Source: Bacteroidales bacterium UBA2714
Lineage (GTDB): Bacteria > Bacteroidota > Bacteroidia > Bacteroidales > P3
DNA length: 51,195 nt
Direction: 5' to 3'
NCBI GenBank assembly: GCA_002354035.1
Contig: DEKU01000065.1
Location: 29,432 to 80,626, forward strand
Positions 24,709 through 33,115 of the stretch are shown piece after piece. Below the pieces are notes generated by a model, which was given only the letters and a program-made list of their open reading frames with translations, ran no database searches and was not told the DNA's origin. Numbering within the stretch: the first letter of the stretch is position 1; each line of letters starts with the position of its first letter. Both the position numbers and the translations under genes were made by a program.

Positions 24709-25803
24709 TCAATTCAATCCTTTATCTGTGCCGAGCGTGCGCTCCTGCAATCTGACGCTCTCGGCATGTATGCGCTCAAACACTCCTTTCACAAAATCGG
24801 CTCCAAGCCCCAGCTCCATGCCTTTCTCAATACACCCATTCAACACCGCATCCCACCGCTTGGGCTGGAACACCGCCAAGTTCGCTTCACGCTTCACCTG
24901 AGCTATACGTTCCGACACCTTGAACCGCTCGGCCAGCATCTGCAACACCTCCATGTCTATCTGGTCTATCTGCTCGCGCAGCAACCGCAACTCCTCGTCA
25001 GCCACCACACTGTCTGTGCTCCGAACCACCAGACCGGCCAGCAGCCCAACCAGTTCGTCTGGGGTCAACTGCTGCCCGCCGTCGGTCAAAGCCTCGCGAG
25101 GGCAGGGGTGCACCTCAATCATCAACCCCTCAAAACCCAAATCCAACGCCGTCTGCGACAAAGCCCCTATCGGCTCCGGCCTTCCGGCAATATGACTGGG
25201 GTCACACAGCAGCGGCACATCGGGCATCAGTCGCCGCAACTCAATCGGCACCTCCCACAGGGGGCTGTTCCGATACCCCTCATTCCTGAACACATCAAAA
25301 CCCCTATGCACAGCCATCAAACACTTCACTCCCGCCTGGCGGCACCTCTCCAACGCACCCATCCACAGCCGCACATCCGGATTCGGGGCATTCTTCACCA
25401 TCACTGTCATATCCGTACCCCTCAAAGCCTCTGCCACTTCCTGCACCATAAAGGGGTTGGCCGTAGTCCGGGCACCCAGCCATACGGCCTCCATCCCATA
25501 GCGCACAGCCAGCTCTACATGTTCCGGCCGTGCCACCTCGCAGCAAAACCCTACACTCTGCAACCCCTGGGCGTGCCTCTCCGCCTCAACCTCCGCCCGC
25601 AAGGCGGCAATCCACTGCAACGCCAGCTCACCATGGCCCTCAAAGCCGCCGGGACGCGTGCGGGGTTTCCACACACCGCAACGCACCATCGACACCTCAG
25701 GCATCCGGGCCAGCGCCATGCACACGGCACGCATCTGCTCCGCACTTTCGGCACTACAAGGCCCCGCTACAATATATGGCACACTACATGACATCACCTC
25801 CAT
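24709..25803 (-). CDS. bifunctional 3-deoxy-7-phosphoheptulonate synthase/chorismate mutase
   Basis: A 364-residue fusion enzyme catalysing the first step of the shikimate pathway and, at its other end, chorismate to prephenate. The N-terminal barrel (about 8-255) is of the KdsA-like DAHP synthase class: AGPCSAES, RCGVWKPRTRPGGFEG, CEVARPEHVE, VKNAPNPDV and LCDPSHIAGRP. The C-terminal AroQ-type chorismate mutase (about 268-350) has LRLLREQIDQIDMEVLQMLAERF. This domain order is typical of Bacteroidota and makes the mutase a likely feedback sensor for the synthase. It heads a minus-strand run with the lipoprotein and radical SAM genes, opposite to aroK. Confidence 0.94.
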   Translation of the reverse strand: MEVMSCSVPYIVAGPCSAESAEQMRAVCMALARMPEVSMVRCGVWKPRTRPGGFEGHGELALQWIAALRAEVEAERHAQGLQSVGFCCEVARPEHVELAVRYGMEAVWLGARTTANPFMVQEVAEALRGTDMTVMVKNAPNPDVRLWMGALERCRQAGVKCLMAVHRGFDVFRNEGYRNSPLWEVPIELRRLMPDVPLLCDPSHIAGRPEPIGALSQTALDLGFEGLMIEVHPCPREALTDGGQQLTPDELVGLLAGLVVRSTDSVVADEELRLLREQIDQIDMEVLQMLAERFKVSERIAQVKREANLAVFQPKRWDAVLNGCIEKGMELGLGADFVKGVFERIHAESVRLQERTLGTDKGLN

Positions 25804-25872
25804 AACGGCAAAACTGCTATCCTATTGCATCCGACACCCCGAAAAAACCACATTCCCCCATTCCACAAACAC

Positions 25873-25898
25873 AAAAAAGGGCCGCTCAGAAGCGACCC
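25873..25898 (-). terminator. intrinsic terminator of rplU-rpmA
   Basis: On the minus strand an 8-bp stem (25891-25898 with 25879-25886, one G-U pair) with a four-base loop is followed by six T. It starts 31 bases after the rpmA stop and separates the ribosomal genes from the DAHP synthase gene. Confidence 0.85.
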
Positions 25899-25928
25899 TC
25901 ATTGTTTTACTTTCAAAGAATGAACCAG

Positions 25929-26192
25929 TTACTCAGCTGCATCGGGCAGAACCGACACAAAGGAACGGTCCTCACGGCCTTTCTTAAACTGGACGGTACC
26001 GTCACACAGAGCGAACAAGGTATGATCTCTGCCCATACCCACGTTGTTGCCGGGGTTGTGGACAGTGCCACGCTGACGCACGATAATGTTGCCAGCAATG
26101 CAATGTTGACCACCAAAGATTTTCACGCCCAAGCGTTTGCTTTCGGATTCGCGGCCGTTACTGGAACTACCTACACCTTTTTTATGAGCCAT
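25929..26192 (-). CDS. rpmA: 50S ribosomal protein L27
   Basis: An 87-residue large-subunit protein whose N-terminus reaches the peptidyl transferase centre. The sequence opens MAHKKGVGSSSNGRESESKRLGVK, with GGQHCIAGNIIVRQRGT and GNNVGMGRDHTLFAL, all typical of L27. The N-terminus is the mature type, without the cleavable extension found in Firmicutes. It follows rplU after 37 bases and ends at a clear terminator. Confidence 0.97.
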   Translation of the reverse strand: MAHKKGVGSSSNGRESESKRLGVKIFGGQHCIAGNIIVRQRGTVHNPGNNVGMGRDHTLFALCDGTVQFKKGREDRSFVSVLPDAAE

Positions 26193-26229
26193 AATATGTT
26201 GTTTTTAAAAGGTTTTACAATACTGTGAA

Positions 26230-26538
26230 TTAGTTGATGCTGTCAATCTTAATCTGAGTCAGATAGTCGCGGTGACCATTCATCTTCTGATAGCCCTTGC
26301 GGCGGATTTTCTTGAACACCAAAACCTTCTCACCCTTGAGGTGCTTCAGCACGGTGGCCTTCACGTTTGCGCCGGCGATATAGGGTTGTCCAACCTGAAT
26401 GTTGCCGTCATTGTCTTTAAGCATCACGGTGTCAAAAGAAACCTCGCTGCCCTCTTCGTTCTGAAGACGGTTGACGAAAATCTTCTGATCTTGTGCGACC
26501 TTGAATTGCTTTCCTGCGATTTCTACGATTGCGTACAT
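26230..26538 (-). CDS. rplU: 50S ribosomal protein L21
   Basis: A 102-residue large-subunit protein binding 23S rRNA. MYAIVEIAGKQFKVAQDQKIFVNRL and the C-terminal RRKGYQKMNGHRDYLTQIKI are diagnostic. It is the first gene of the standard rplU-rpmA pair. A -7 box lies at 26608-26615, giving a leader of about 60 bases. Confidence 0.97.
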   Translation of the reverse strand: MYAIVEIAGKQFKVAQDQKIFVNRLQNEEGSEVSFDTVMLKDNDGNIQVGQPYIAGANVKATVLKHLKGEKVLVFKKIRRKGYQKMNGHRDYLTQIKIDSIN

Positions 26539-26607
26539 TGTCTTATTTTGTTTATATAATTGATTTATTGCTCATTTGTGGCTTCATTATTCCCACAAAA
26601 CAGATTG

Positions 26608-26615
26608 CAAAGATA
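26608..26615 (-). promoter_or_regulatory. -7 box of rplU-rpmA
   Basis: Reads TATCTTTG followed by CA on the minus strand, a full match to the Bacteroidota consensus, 70 bases before the rplU start. Confidence 0.65.
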
Positions 26616-27103
26616 CGACTATTTTTTTATTCCACAAATTTTTATAGCTCCCGTTTAAAAATATTACAACATTTTAACAACTCCGCACCGCCTTCCGTCT
26701 CGACGGCTCCCACTTGCGCCGCAGGGCCGTGGCGCGCAGCCCACGGGGTTCTCCAGCCCACGCTATGACTTGCCATCGGGTTGGCCCCTCTGCCCGTGCA
26801 CCACCGCTCGTCATCCGTCATTTGTCCAAGACTTATTTTATATTTCATCTCTGTTTTATTTATCAACAAGAAAAGAAATAATGAATAAATGACGCATTAA
26901 TCACGGAGAAAGAGCGAACCGACAGCGACCGTACCCCTTGGGTGCTACGAGGGCAGAGGGACTTTGGCGCGGATGCTGACTGGGCGGCGAGGCGGCCTGC
27001 CGCCTGTGCCTACCGACGCTTGGCACAATAATTAGGGCACAAAAACGTTATCCAATAAAACGTTGGGAACAACGCTCAGCGTACTGACACCATTACAACA
27101 GAA
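26616..27103. other. intergenic region between divergent rplU and the DUF3667 gene
   Basis: No convincing gene. It has three blocks: a GC-rich stretch (about 26680-26820), an AT-rich dyad element (26832-26891) and another GC-rich stretch (about 26900-27020). The second GC-rich stretch contains a perfect AGGCGGC/GCCGCCT hairpin (26990-27005). Just before the next gene are two AAAACGTT direct repeats (27042-27049, 27057-27064) 15 bases apart and a small ACGCT/AGCGT palindrome (27072-27082). No -7 box for the DUF3667 gene was recognised. Confidence 0.55.
26832..26891. repeat. dispersed AT-rich element, copy at 26.8 kb
   Basis: The 30 bases from 26832 to 26861 match those at 44542-44571 with about four changes. 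Both copies are followed by GAATAAATG (26883-26891 here, 44604-44612 there) and preceded by GC-rich DNA containing CGACGGCTCC and TTTGTCC. This similarity in a non-coding context marks them as copies of one element. Confidence 0.6.
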
Positions 27104-28048
27104 ATGAAAATAAGAAAACAGATTGAACGGTTCCGCACCTGGCAAAGGAGGCCTCAGGAGTATTCGGCCAAAGAGTGTCCGGAGCAGCAATGCCCCAACT
27201 GCGGGCAGACGTTTGCGGGGAACTACTGCCCTGTGTGCGGGCAGGCTCGTGGCAGCAGCCGCATTACGTGGAAGATGGTGGGGCATAACATTATGGATGT
27301 GTGGGGCATAGGCTCTCGCTCCCTGCCCAAAACGGTATGGCACCTCTTGTGGCGCCCGGGATATTTTATAGGGGATTATCTCGACGGCCACCGCCGTGCC
27401 AGCTATTCGCCCGCCAACATGCTCTTCATCATGGCCATCTTTTATTCCCTCGTCGAGCATTTCCTGGGGCAAGATCATACCTCGAAACTTTCCACCCTCA
27501 ACACCGACGTAGGTTTCCGCTATTCCATAATTGCATGGCTTGCCGAGCACCCCGCATGGGGCATGCTGAGCATTACAGTCTTCTTTATTCTTCCCACCTG
27601 GTTCTTCTTTCGCTTTGCCCCACGCAGGGCAGGGGTTTCGTTTGCCGAGGTGGCCACCATACAGTTGTTCATGAGCACCCTCATGCTCATCACTTCGGTC
27701 ATCAACACCCTTGTGCCCCTATGGTTTTTCTGGCTAAGTCCGCTTTACTATTACATTGCCTATCGTCAGCTGTTCAACTATGGCCGCTGGAGCACCCTTT
27801 GGCGGCTCATGCTGGGGCTTGTGGCTGCCTTTCTCCTGTTCATTTTCGTTGTCATTGCTGTCACCACGGTCCGAGAGGCGGACGGTTTGGAGGGCAAAGC
27901 CTTCCTGTTTGCCGGCATCGTCGCGCTCGCTGTACTGGCCGCCTTGGCTGTATGCTTGGCCTTGGGATTTTTTATCAGCAGATGGAAAAGCAAAGCCCGC
28001 CGCACACCTGTTGCCGACCCGGAACCCGACGGGGCCATAGCCGACTGA
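27104..28048 (+). CDS. DUF3667 family zinc-ribbon membrane protein
   Basis: A 314-residue membrane protein. A cytoplasmic double CxxC zinc ribbon (CPNCGQTFAGNYCPVCGQ, about residues 30-47) is followed by a conserved segment (WHLLWRPGYFIGDYLDGHRRASYSPANMLF, about 80-110) and then four to five hydrophobic segments to about residue 290. This combination is the DUF3667 family as I know it, common in Bacteroidota and of unknown function. The C-terminus is short, charged and acidic. It is a single gene with neighbours on other strands; no promoter motif was recognised. Confidence 0.8.
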   Translation: MKIRKQIERFRTWQRRPQEYSAKECPEQQCPNCGQTFAGNYCPVCGQARGSSRITWKMVGHNIMDVWGIGSRSLPKTVWHLLWRPGYFIGDYLDGHRRASYSPANMLFIMAIFYSLVEHFLGQDHTSKLSTLNTDVGFRYSIIAWLAEHPAWGMLSITVFFILPTWFFFRFAPRRAGVSFAEVATIQLFMSTLMLITSVINTLVPLWFFWLSPLYYYIAYRQLFNYGRWSTLWRLMLGLVAAFLLFIFVVIAVTTVREADGLEGKAFLFAGIVALAVLAALAVCLALGFFISRWKSKARRTPVADPEPDGAIAD

Positions 28049-28131
28049 GCGACTGAAGTCCTACGGCAACGATTGTCGCTGCGAAGCAGGGATGGACAGA
28101 ATGGCCGCGACGATGATGCCTAAAGGGGTTG

Positions 28132-29898
28132 TCAGCGGCGCAGCTGATAGGTTTGGTCGGTCTCGTTGCCGCAGCAGTCGGTCACAAAAAGGCGCAATTC
28201 GAGATTGTTTTCGGTTTTGTCGACTTGGTTGAAGTCGATGGTGAGCAGGGCATATTTGCCGTCGAACTCGGCCAGGACCCATTTGCCATTGATGAAGCAA
28301 CGGTAGTCGCGTATGCCAGCCAGGTTGTCGGACATTTTGAGGCGCAGCACTCGTGTCCCTACCCTGCCCCCTGACTTGAAGTTGAGGGGTTTGACGGTGG
28401 GGGGAGTGTCGTCATGGGCGACCACGAAGTTGCCGAACTCGCGCACATCGGCTTCGAGCCAGCGACCCGGCTTACCCTCCACTCGGCGCTCGATGACGCG
28501 GGTGGGGAGAGCCTTGAGCTTGTCGTCCTTGAGGGTGCAGAGCACCAGTTGCTCGGGTTCATAGCCTATGACTAAAGGCACGCGGAACTGGAAGGTGCGG
28601 TGGGGCGGATAGGGGCTTTCCCAGGGTTTGACGGTGTAGATGGGCGAGATGTAGCGGCGGTCGTTTTGGATGCCATGCACCAGGAGGTCGTTGTAATAGA
28701 GCATGCCCGCCGGCATGTCGATTTGATAGTCGCCGCGGTTGATGCTGAGTGGCCAGCGGACGGTGATGGAGTCGGAGAAGAGATGGTAAGAGGGGTGTTC
28801 GGGGATTTCGTGCATGGGCACCAGTGTTTCGAGGCTGTTGCGGACGTAGAAGGAGCGAACGGTGCTGTTGCCGTTGAAATCGGACACCGCCACGGTGATG
28901 CGGTGGAGGGTGGTGTCAGTGGCGATGAAGCCTACGCTGCCGTCGCCAAAGGTGCGTGCGGGGCGGACGGGGTCGCCGGGCAGGCGGCGAGTGATGATGT
29001 AGGGGCGACGGGTGGCGCGGTAATACTCGTAGTCGAGCTGGGCGTTTATGGCGCGGGTGTCGGCAAAGGTGATGATGTCCATTTTGTATTGGAAGAAGGG
29101 ACGGCCGTCGACCCATATATCAATGCGGTCGTAGCCATTGTTCTGAGTGGAACCCTCGGACTGGTCGGAGGCATGGACGGCAATGTAGAAGCGACCCAGG
29201 ACGGAGATGGGGTTGACCGCCGTGCCCTGACGGTCGGGCTTTGAGGTGAGGTCGACTTGATAGGGCTGTTTGCTGCTGTTGACGCGGCTTTTCTTATCGA
29301 CCGGCAACAGGCGTATGCCTTTGAGGGCAGGGGGCTGGGCATCGACCAGTGTGATTCCGTATTTCAGTGGGTTGAGACTTTGCTGGGTGCGGGTGTTTCG
29401 CACTTCGTAATGGAGGTGGGGGCCACCGCTCATGCCGCTGTTGCCGGCATAGGCGATGAGTTGTCCTCGTTTGACGGGCAGCACACCTTCGTCGACGGTG
29501 GTGTCGAAGGTGAAGCATTGATGCTCCTCCTGATAGCGACGCACCCATCGAGCTATATCGCCGTGGTAGCCGTCGAGGTGGAGATAGACGGTGGTAGTGT
29601 TGCCAGCATGGTTGATATAGAGCATTTTGCCACCATCGTAAGCTGAGATGCGGAGGCGCGACACATAGCCGTCGGCCGGGGCATAGATGGGTGTGCCTAC
29701 ACCGCTGTCGCCTCCCACGCGGAGGTCGATGCCGCTGTGGAAGTGGTTGGTGCGTATCTCGGCAAAGGTGCCGGACGGGGCAGCCGGAAGATGCAGGGGG
29801 TTGTCGAGCTTGGGGGGCTGCAACGACTGGGCGCTAACCGAGAGGTTGCAGAGACTGACTATTAACAGCAGGACGATACGTATGGCAGGCATAGGCAT
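28132..29898 (-). CDS. M23 family metallopeptidase (peptidoglycan endopeptidase)
   Basis: A 588-residue exported peptidase likely cutting peptidoglycan cross-links. The signal peptide ends near residue 23 (LSVSAQ). The LytM/M23 domain is near the N-terminus, with zinc ligands H54 and D58 in HFHSGIDLR and H163 in HLHYEV, and the family motif AYAGNSGMSGGPHLHYE. The remaining 400 residues are beta-rich with Ig-like character (the last segment has NFKSGGRVGTRVLRLKMSDNLAGI). This early catalytic domain with a long C-terminal extension is common in Bacteroidota. It ends with a polar tail and no type IX sorting domain. The start could be the ATG at 29898 or at 29892. It follows recN after 24 bases. 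Confidence 0.9.
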   Translation of the reverse strand: MPMPAIRIVLLLIVSLCNLSVSAQSLQPPKLDNPLHLPAAPSGTFAEIRTNHFHSGIDLRVGGDSGVGTPIYAPADGYVSRLRISAYDGGKMLYINHAGNTTTVYLHLDGYHGDIARWVRRYQEEHQCFTFDTTVDEGVLPVKRGQLIAYAGNSGMSGGPHLHYEVRNTRTQQSLNPLKYGITLVDAQPPALKGIRLLPVDKKSRVNSSKQPYQVDLTSKPDRQGTAVNPISVLGRFYIAVHASDQSEGSTQNNGYDRIDIWVDGRPFFQYKMDIITFADTRAINAQLDYEYYRATRRPYIITRRLPGDPVRPARTFGDGSVGFIATDTTLHRITVAVSDFNGNSTVRSFYVRNSLETLVPMHEIPEHPSYHLFSDSITVRWPLSINRGDYQIDMPAGMLYYNDLLVHGIQNDRRYISPIYTVKPWESPYPPHRTFQFRVPLVIGYEPEQLVLCTLKDDKLKALPTRVIERRVEGKPGRWLEADVREFGNFVVAHDDTPPTVKPLNFKSGGRVGTRVLRLKMSDNLAGIRDYRCFINGKWVLAEFDGKYALLTIDFNQVDKTENNLELRLFVTDCCGNETDQTYQLRR

Positions 29899-29922
29899 GG
29901 GTATTGAGGGTTAGGAACTTGT

Positions 29923-31590
29923 TTACTTGTGTTGAGGAATCTGCATGAGTTCGCGGGCCGTTTGGAGGGCGGCCTCGGTGGGGGGATTGGAGGAGAGCAT
30001 GATGGCTATTTCGACTTCGCGCTGGTCGGGGGAGAGCTGGTGGATGCGGGAGACGGTGCTCGCGCCCTCCACGGCTTTGGCCACCTTGAGGTGTTGAGCG
30101 GCTTTGGCCGCTATCTGGGGGAGATGGGAGATGGCAATGACCTGCATGTGGTCGGCCATGTGACGCATGATGGAGCCCACGGCAACAGAGATATTGCCTG
30201 ATACGCCGCTGTCAATCTCGTCGAAGATGATTGTGGGCAGGAGGCTGCGGCGGGTGACCACCGACTTGATGGCCAACATGAGGCGGGAGAGTTCGCCGCC
30301 GGAGGCCACATCGGCCAGCGGACGAGGGGTGCCCCCCTGGTTAGCATTGAAAAGCAGACGGACCACGTCGTGGCCCAGGGGGAGGTAGTCGGCGGCGGGC
30401 TGGATGTCGGCTACGATGCGGGCGGAGGCCATGCCCAGGGCTGCGAGCACGGGCTGCAGCTGTCCTTCGAGCATGGCGGCGGCTTGGCGGCGGCTTTGGG
30501 TGAGCCTGTCGGCAACTTGTTGCAGCTGGGCGAAAACTTTGTCGACCTGTTCCATCTTCTCACGGATGAGGTCGTCGAGGTTTTCGGCATCTTTGAGTTG
30601 CTCGCCAAGTCGGTTTTGGATTTCCAGCAATGCGGCAATGGTGTCGACTCCATGTTTCTTCTGGAGCCTGTAGATGAGGTCCAGCCGCTCGGCCACTTGC
30701 GACTGCCGTTCGGGCGAGTAGGTAATCTTGTCGTCGAGCGAGGCCACTTCGGAAAGGATATCCTGCATCTCAATCATACATGAGTCGAGACGCTGATAGA
30801 TGGCGTCGATACCCTCGTGGAAGGAAGCCACGTGCGAGAGGGCAGCCCGCGAGGCAGCAAGGCGCGACAGGACGCCGTCGCCCTCCTGTCCGTCGGAGAG
30901 TGCGGCCACGGTGCCCAAAGCCTCTTTTATGCCTTCGGCATGTTCCAGCAGGGTGGACTCCTCCTCCAATTCCTGCTGCTCGTCCTCCTGAAGATGGGCG
31001 GCTTGCAGTTCGTCGAAGAGGAAAAGATTGTAGTCGCGGACTTTATTATTCTCAGTGTCCTGGGCGGTGAGCTGTTCCAACTGGCGTTTGAGGGAGGAAT
31101 AAGAGCGGTAGCACTGCTGATAGTCGGCCAGTGGCGAATTGTCGGCAAAGGAGTCGAGGAGCTGTGTCTGGAAAGAGCTTTCGGTAAGTGTGAGGGTTTG
31201 ATATTGTGAGTGGATGTCGAGGATATGGGGGCCCAGCTCTTTGAGGAATTGGAGGTTGGCGGGCGAATCGTTGACAAAGGCACGGCTTTTGGCCGACGGA
31301 AGGATTTCACGGCGCAGGATGAGCGTGTCGTCATAGTCGGCATCGTAGCTCTCGAAAAGGGGTTCCAACCCAAGGCCGGCTATGTCGAAAGCGGCCTCCA
31401 CCACACACTTGCGCTCCTTGTCGGACAGCACTTGGGCGTCGGCCCGCTGCCCCAGCAGGAGTCCCAAGGCTCCCAGCATGATGGACTTGCCCGCGCCGGT
31501 CTCGCCCGTGATGACCACAAAGCCGCCGTCGAAAGCGATGTCGGTTTCGCGAATCAGGGCATAATTTTCGATATGTAGTGTTTTCAGCAT
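29923..31590 (-). CDS. recN: DNA repair protein RecN
   Basis: A 555-residue SMC-like ATPase that acts at DNA double-strand breaks. The N-terminal ABC half has LHIENYALIRETDIAFDGG and the Walker A motif GETGAGKS (about 29-36). The middle is a long coiled coil (about 150-370). The C-terminal half carries the ABC signature ASGGELSRLMLAIK and the Walker B motif TIIFDEIDSGVSG. Length and layout match the family. The upstream gap to sufS contains an iterated GAATGTGTTAAT-type sequence (31599-31628) but no recognised promoter. Confidence 0.96.
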   Translation of the reverse strand: MLKTLHIENYALIRETDIAFDGGFVVITGETGAGKSIMLGALGLLLGQRADAQVLSDKERKCVVEAAFDIAGLGLEPLFESYDADYDDTLILRREILPSAKSRAFVNDSPANLQFLKELGPHILDIHSQYQTLTLTESSFQTQLLDSFADNSPLADYQQCYRSYSSLKRQLEQLTAQDTENNKVRDYNLFLFDELQAAHLQEDEQQELEEESTLLEHAEGIKEALGTVAALSDGQEGDGVLSRLAASRAALSHVASFHEGIDAIYQRLDSCMIEMQDILSEVASLDDKITYSPERQSQVAERLDLIYRLQKKHGVDTIAALLEIQNRLGEQLKDAENLDDLIREKMEQVDKVFAQLQQVADRLTQSRRQAAAMLEGQLQPVLAALGMASARIVADIQPAADYLPLGHDVVRLLFNANQGGTPRPLADVASGGELSRLMLAIKSVVTRRSLLPTIIFDEIDSGVSGNISVAVGSIMRHMADHMQVIAISHLPQIAAKAAQHLKVAKAVEGASTVSRIHQLSPDQREVEIAIMLSSNPPTEAALQTARELMQIPQHK

Positions 31591-31598
31591 GTTCTTTT

Positions 31599-31628
31599 GA
31601 ATGTGTTAATTCGTGAATGCGTTAGTTC
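31599..31628. repeat. short iterated GAATGYGTTARTTCG sequence
   Basis: Two consecutive imperfect copies (GAATGTGTTAATTCG then GAATGCGTTAGTTCG), related to the iterations at 8829-8870. Confidence 0.45.
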
Positions 31629-31668
31629 GAGAGTCATATAATGATTACCTGTGGTGGTTTGCAGCTTC

Positions 31669-32862
31669 TTACATCAACATGGGGGCAATGCGGACGAGGG
31701 CGGCGACCAGGGCATCGACATCCTCACGCGTGGTGTAGCAAGCAAAACTTGCCCGCACCGTGCCGGGGATGCCGTAGCGGTCCATGATGGGTTGGGTGCA
31801 ATGGTGGCCGGTACGAACTGCGATGCCCAGTTTGTCGAGCAGCGTGCCTACATCGTAGGGATGGGCTTCGCCCAACAGGAAAGAGACGACACCCGCCTTG
31901 TGGGGGGCCGTGCCGAAGATGCGCAGACCAGGGATGGACAGCAGCCGTTCGGTGGCATAGCGGAGCAACTCGTCCTCATGACGGCCGATGTTCTCTATGC
32001 CCTGGGCCAGCATAAAGTCGATGGCAGCACCCAGCCCCAGCACATCACCCACCGACGGGGTGCCAGCCTCGAAACGGAAAGGAAGCTCGTTGTAGGTGGT
32101 GCGCTCAAAAGTGACATCCTTGATCATCTCGCCGCCGCCCTGATAAGGAGGCAACTGCGAAAGCAGTTCCTCGCGTCCATACATCACCCCCACCCCCATG
32201 GGGGCATACATCTTATGGCCCGAAAAACAGTAGAAGTCGCACCCCAGCTGCTGCACGTCCACAGGCATGTGGGCCACAGCCTGTGCCCCGTCGATAAGCA
32301 CCGGGACATTATGGTCGTGGGCGATAGCCACAATCTCCCGGACGGGGTTGACCGTACCCAGCGTGTTGGACACATGCGCACAGGCCACCATGCGGGTGTG
32401 GGGCGAGAAAAGGGAGCCGTAGGCCTCCATATCGAGCACCCCCTCGTCGCTGAAAGGAATCACGCGCAGCCGGGCACCTGCCAGTTCGCAAGCCAGCTGC
32501 CACGGCACAATATTGGAGTGGTGCTCCATGCCGGAGACAATCACCTCGTCGCCAGGGCCCAGGAAAGCCCTGCCGAACGACGAGGCGACAAGATTAATGC
32601 TCTCCGTAGTGCCGCGGGTGAAGACAATCTCCTTGCTGCTGCGGGCATTGACGAACCGCTGCACCTTGGTCCGCACCTCCTCGTAGCGCTCCGTCGCCTG
32701 GGCGGCCAGATAGTGCGCGCCGCGGTGGATATTGCTGTTCAGCGTCAAGTAATAGCCCGTCAGGGCATCAATTACCTGGCGCGGCTTTTGGGTCGTGGCG
32801 GCATTGTCGAGATAGACAAGCCTATGGTTGTAAACATTCGTGTCGAGAATCGGGAAATCCAT
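31669..32862 (-). CDS. sufS: SufS-type cysteine desulfurase
   Basis: A 397-residue PLP enzyme that takes sulfur from cysteine for Fe-S cluster assembly. It has YLDNAATTQKP near the N-terminus, the SGMEHHSNIVPWQ segment, the PLP lysine in FSGHKMYAPMGVGVMYG and the active cysteine loop VRTGHHCTQPIM (group II, SufS-like) followed by TVRASFACYTT. The ATG at 32862 gives the typical N-terminus (MDFPILDTNVYNHRLVYLDN); the frame is open 22 codons further upstream but without homology. No sufBCD genes are next to it in this window. Confidence 0.93.
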   Translation of the reverse strand: MDFPILDTNVYNHRLVYLDNAATTQKPRQVIDALTGYYLTLNSNIHRGAHYLAAQATERYEEVRTKVQRFVNARSSKEIVFTRGTTESINLVASSFGRAFLGPGDEVIVSGMEHHSNIVPWQLACELAGARLRVIPFSDEGVLDMEAYGSLFSPHTRMVACAHVSNTLGTVNPVREIVAIAHDHNVPVLIDGAQAVAHMPVDVQQLGCDFYCFSGHKMYAPMGVGVMYGREELLSQLPPYQGGGEMIKDVTFERTTYNELPFRFEAGTPSVGDVLGLGAAIDFMLAQGIENIGRHEDELLRYATERLLSIPGLRIFGTAPHKAGVVSFLLGEAHPYDVGTLLDKLGIAVRTGHHCTQPIMDRYGIPGTVRASFACYTTREDVDALVAALVRIAPMLM

Positions 32863-32959
32863 AACTGTGCTTAACTTTATATTAAATACAACTGGACGTA
32901 TGGATGGGCCGGGCCGCCCACTATGCATACTTTGCTTTTGGTTTCGCCATACATTGCAG

Positions 32960-33115
32960 TTATATCTTTTTATAGAAAATATACATCAGAATCAAGCCGG
33001 CAGTCAACAGTCCAAGGAAGATGAAGAAAGCCCAGCTGCACCCCGGCTTGGGCAGCGGACGGTCCTTGCGCATAAAGAATCGCGCAAACTCTATCTTGCG
33101 GTCGATGTCATCCAT
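32960..33115 (-). CDS. 51-residue single-pass membrane microprotein downstream of dedA
   Basis: A small gene whose ATG overlaps the stop codon of the DedA-family gene (ATGGATGA). The protein opens MDDIDRKIEFARFFMRKDRP, continues LPKPGCSWAFFIFLGLLTAG and ends in LILMYIFYKKI. A charged, probably amphipathic N-terminal half is followed by one membrane helix (about 28-47) and a short basic tail. It has no signal peptide or lipobox, so it is probably an N-in inner-membrane protein. The sensible composition and tight overlap argue that it is real. I do not recognise a family. Coupling to dedA suggests a partner or regulator of that membrane protein. Confidence 0.7.
   Translation of the reverse strand: MDDIDRKIEFARFFMRKDRPLPKPGCSWAFFIFLGLLTAGLILMYIFYKKI

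Noticed and set aside
24766..25791. 341-codon plus-strand open frame
   Set aside because: Antisense to the DAHP synthase/chorismate mutase gene; no recognisable protein features.
26642..26869. 75-codon minus-strand open frame in the rplU/DUF3667 gap
   Set aside because: It starts inside the dispersed AT-rich element and crosses a GC-rich non-coding block; no homologous frame exists at the 44.5-kb copy.
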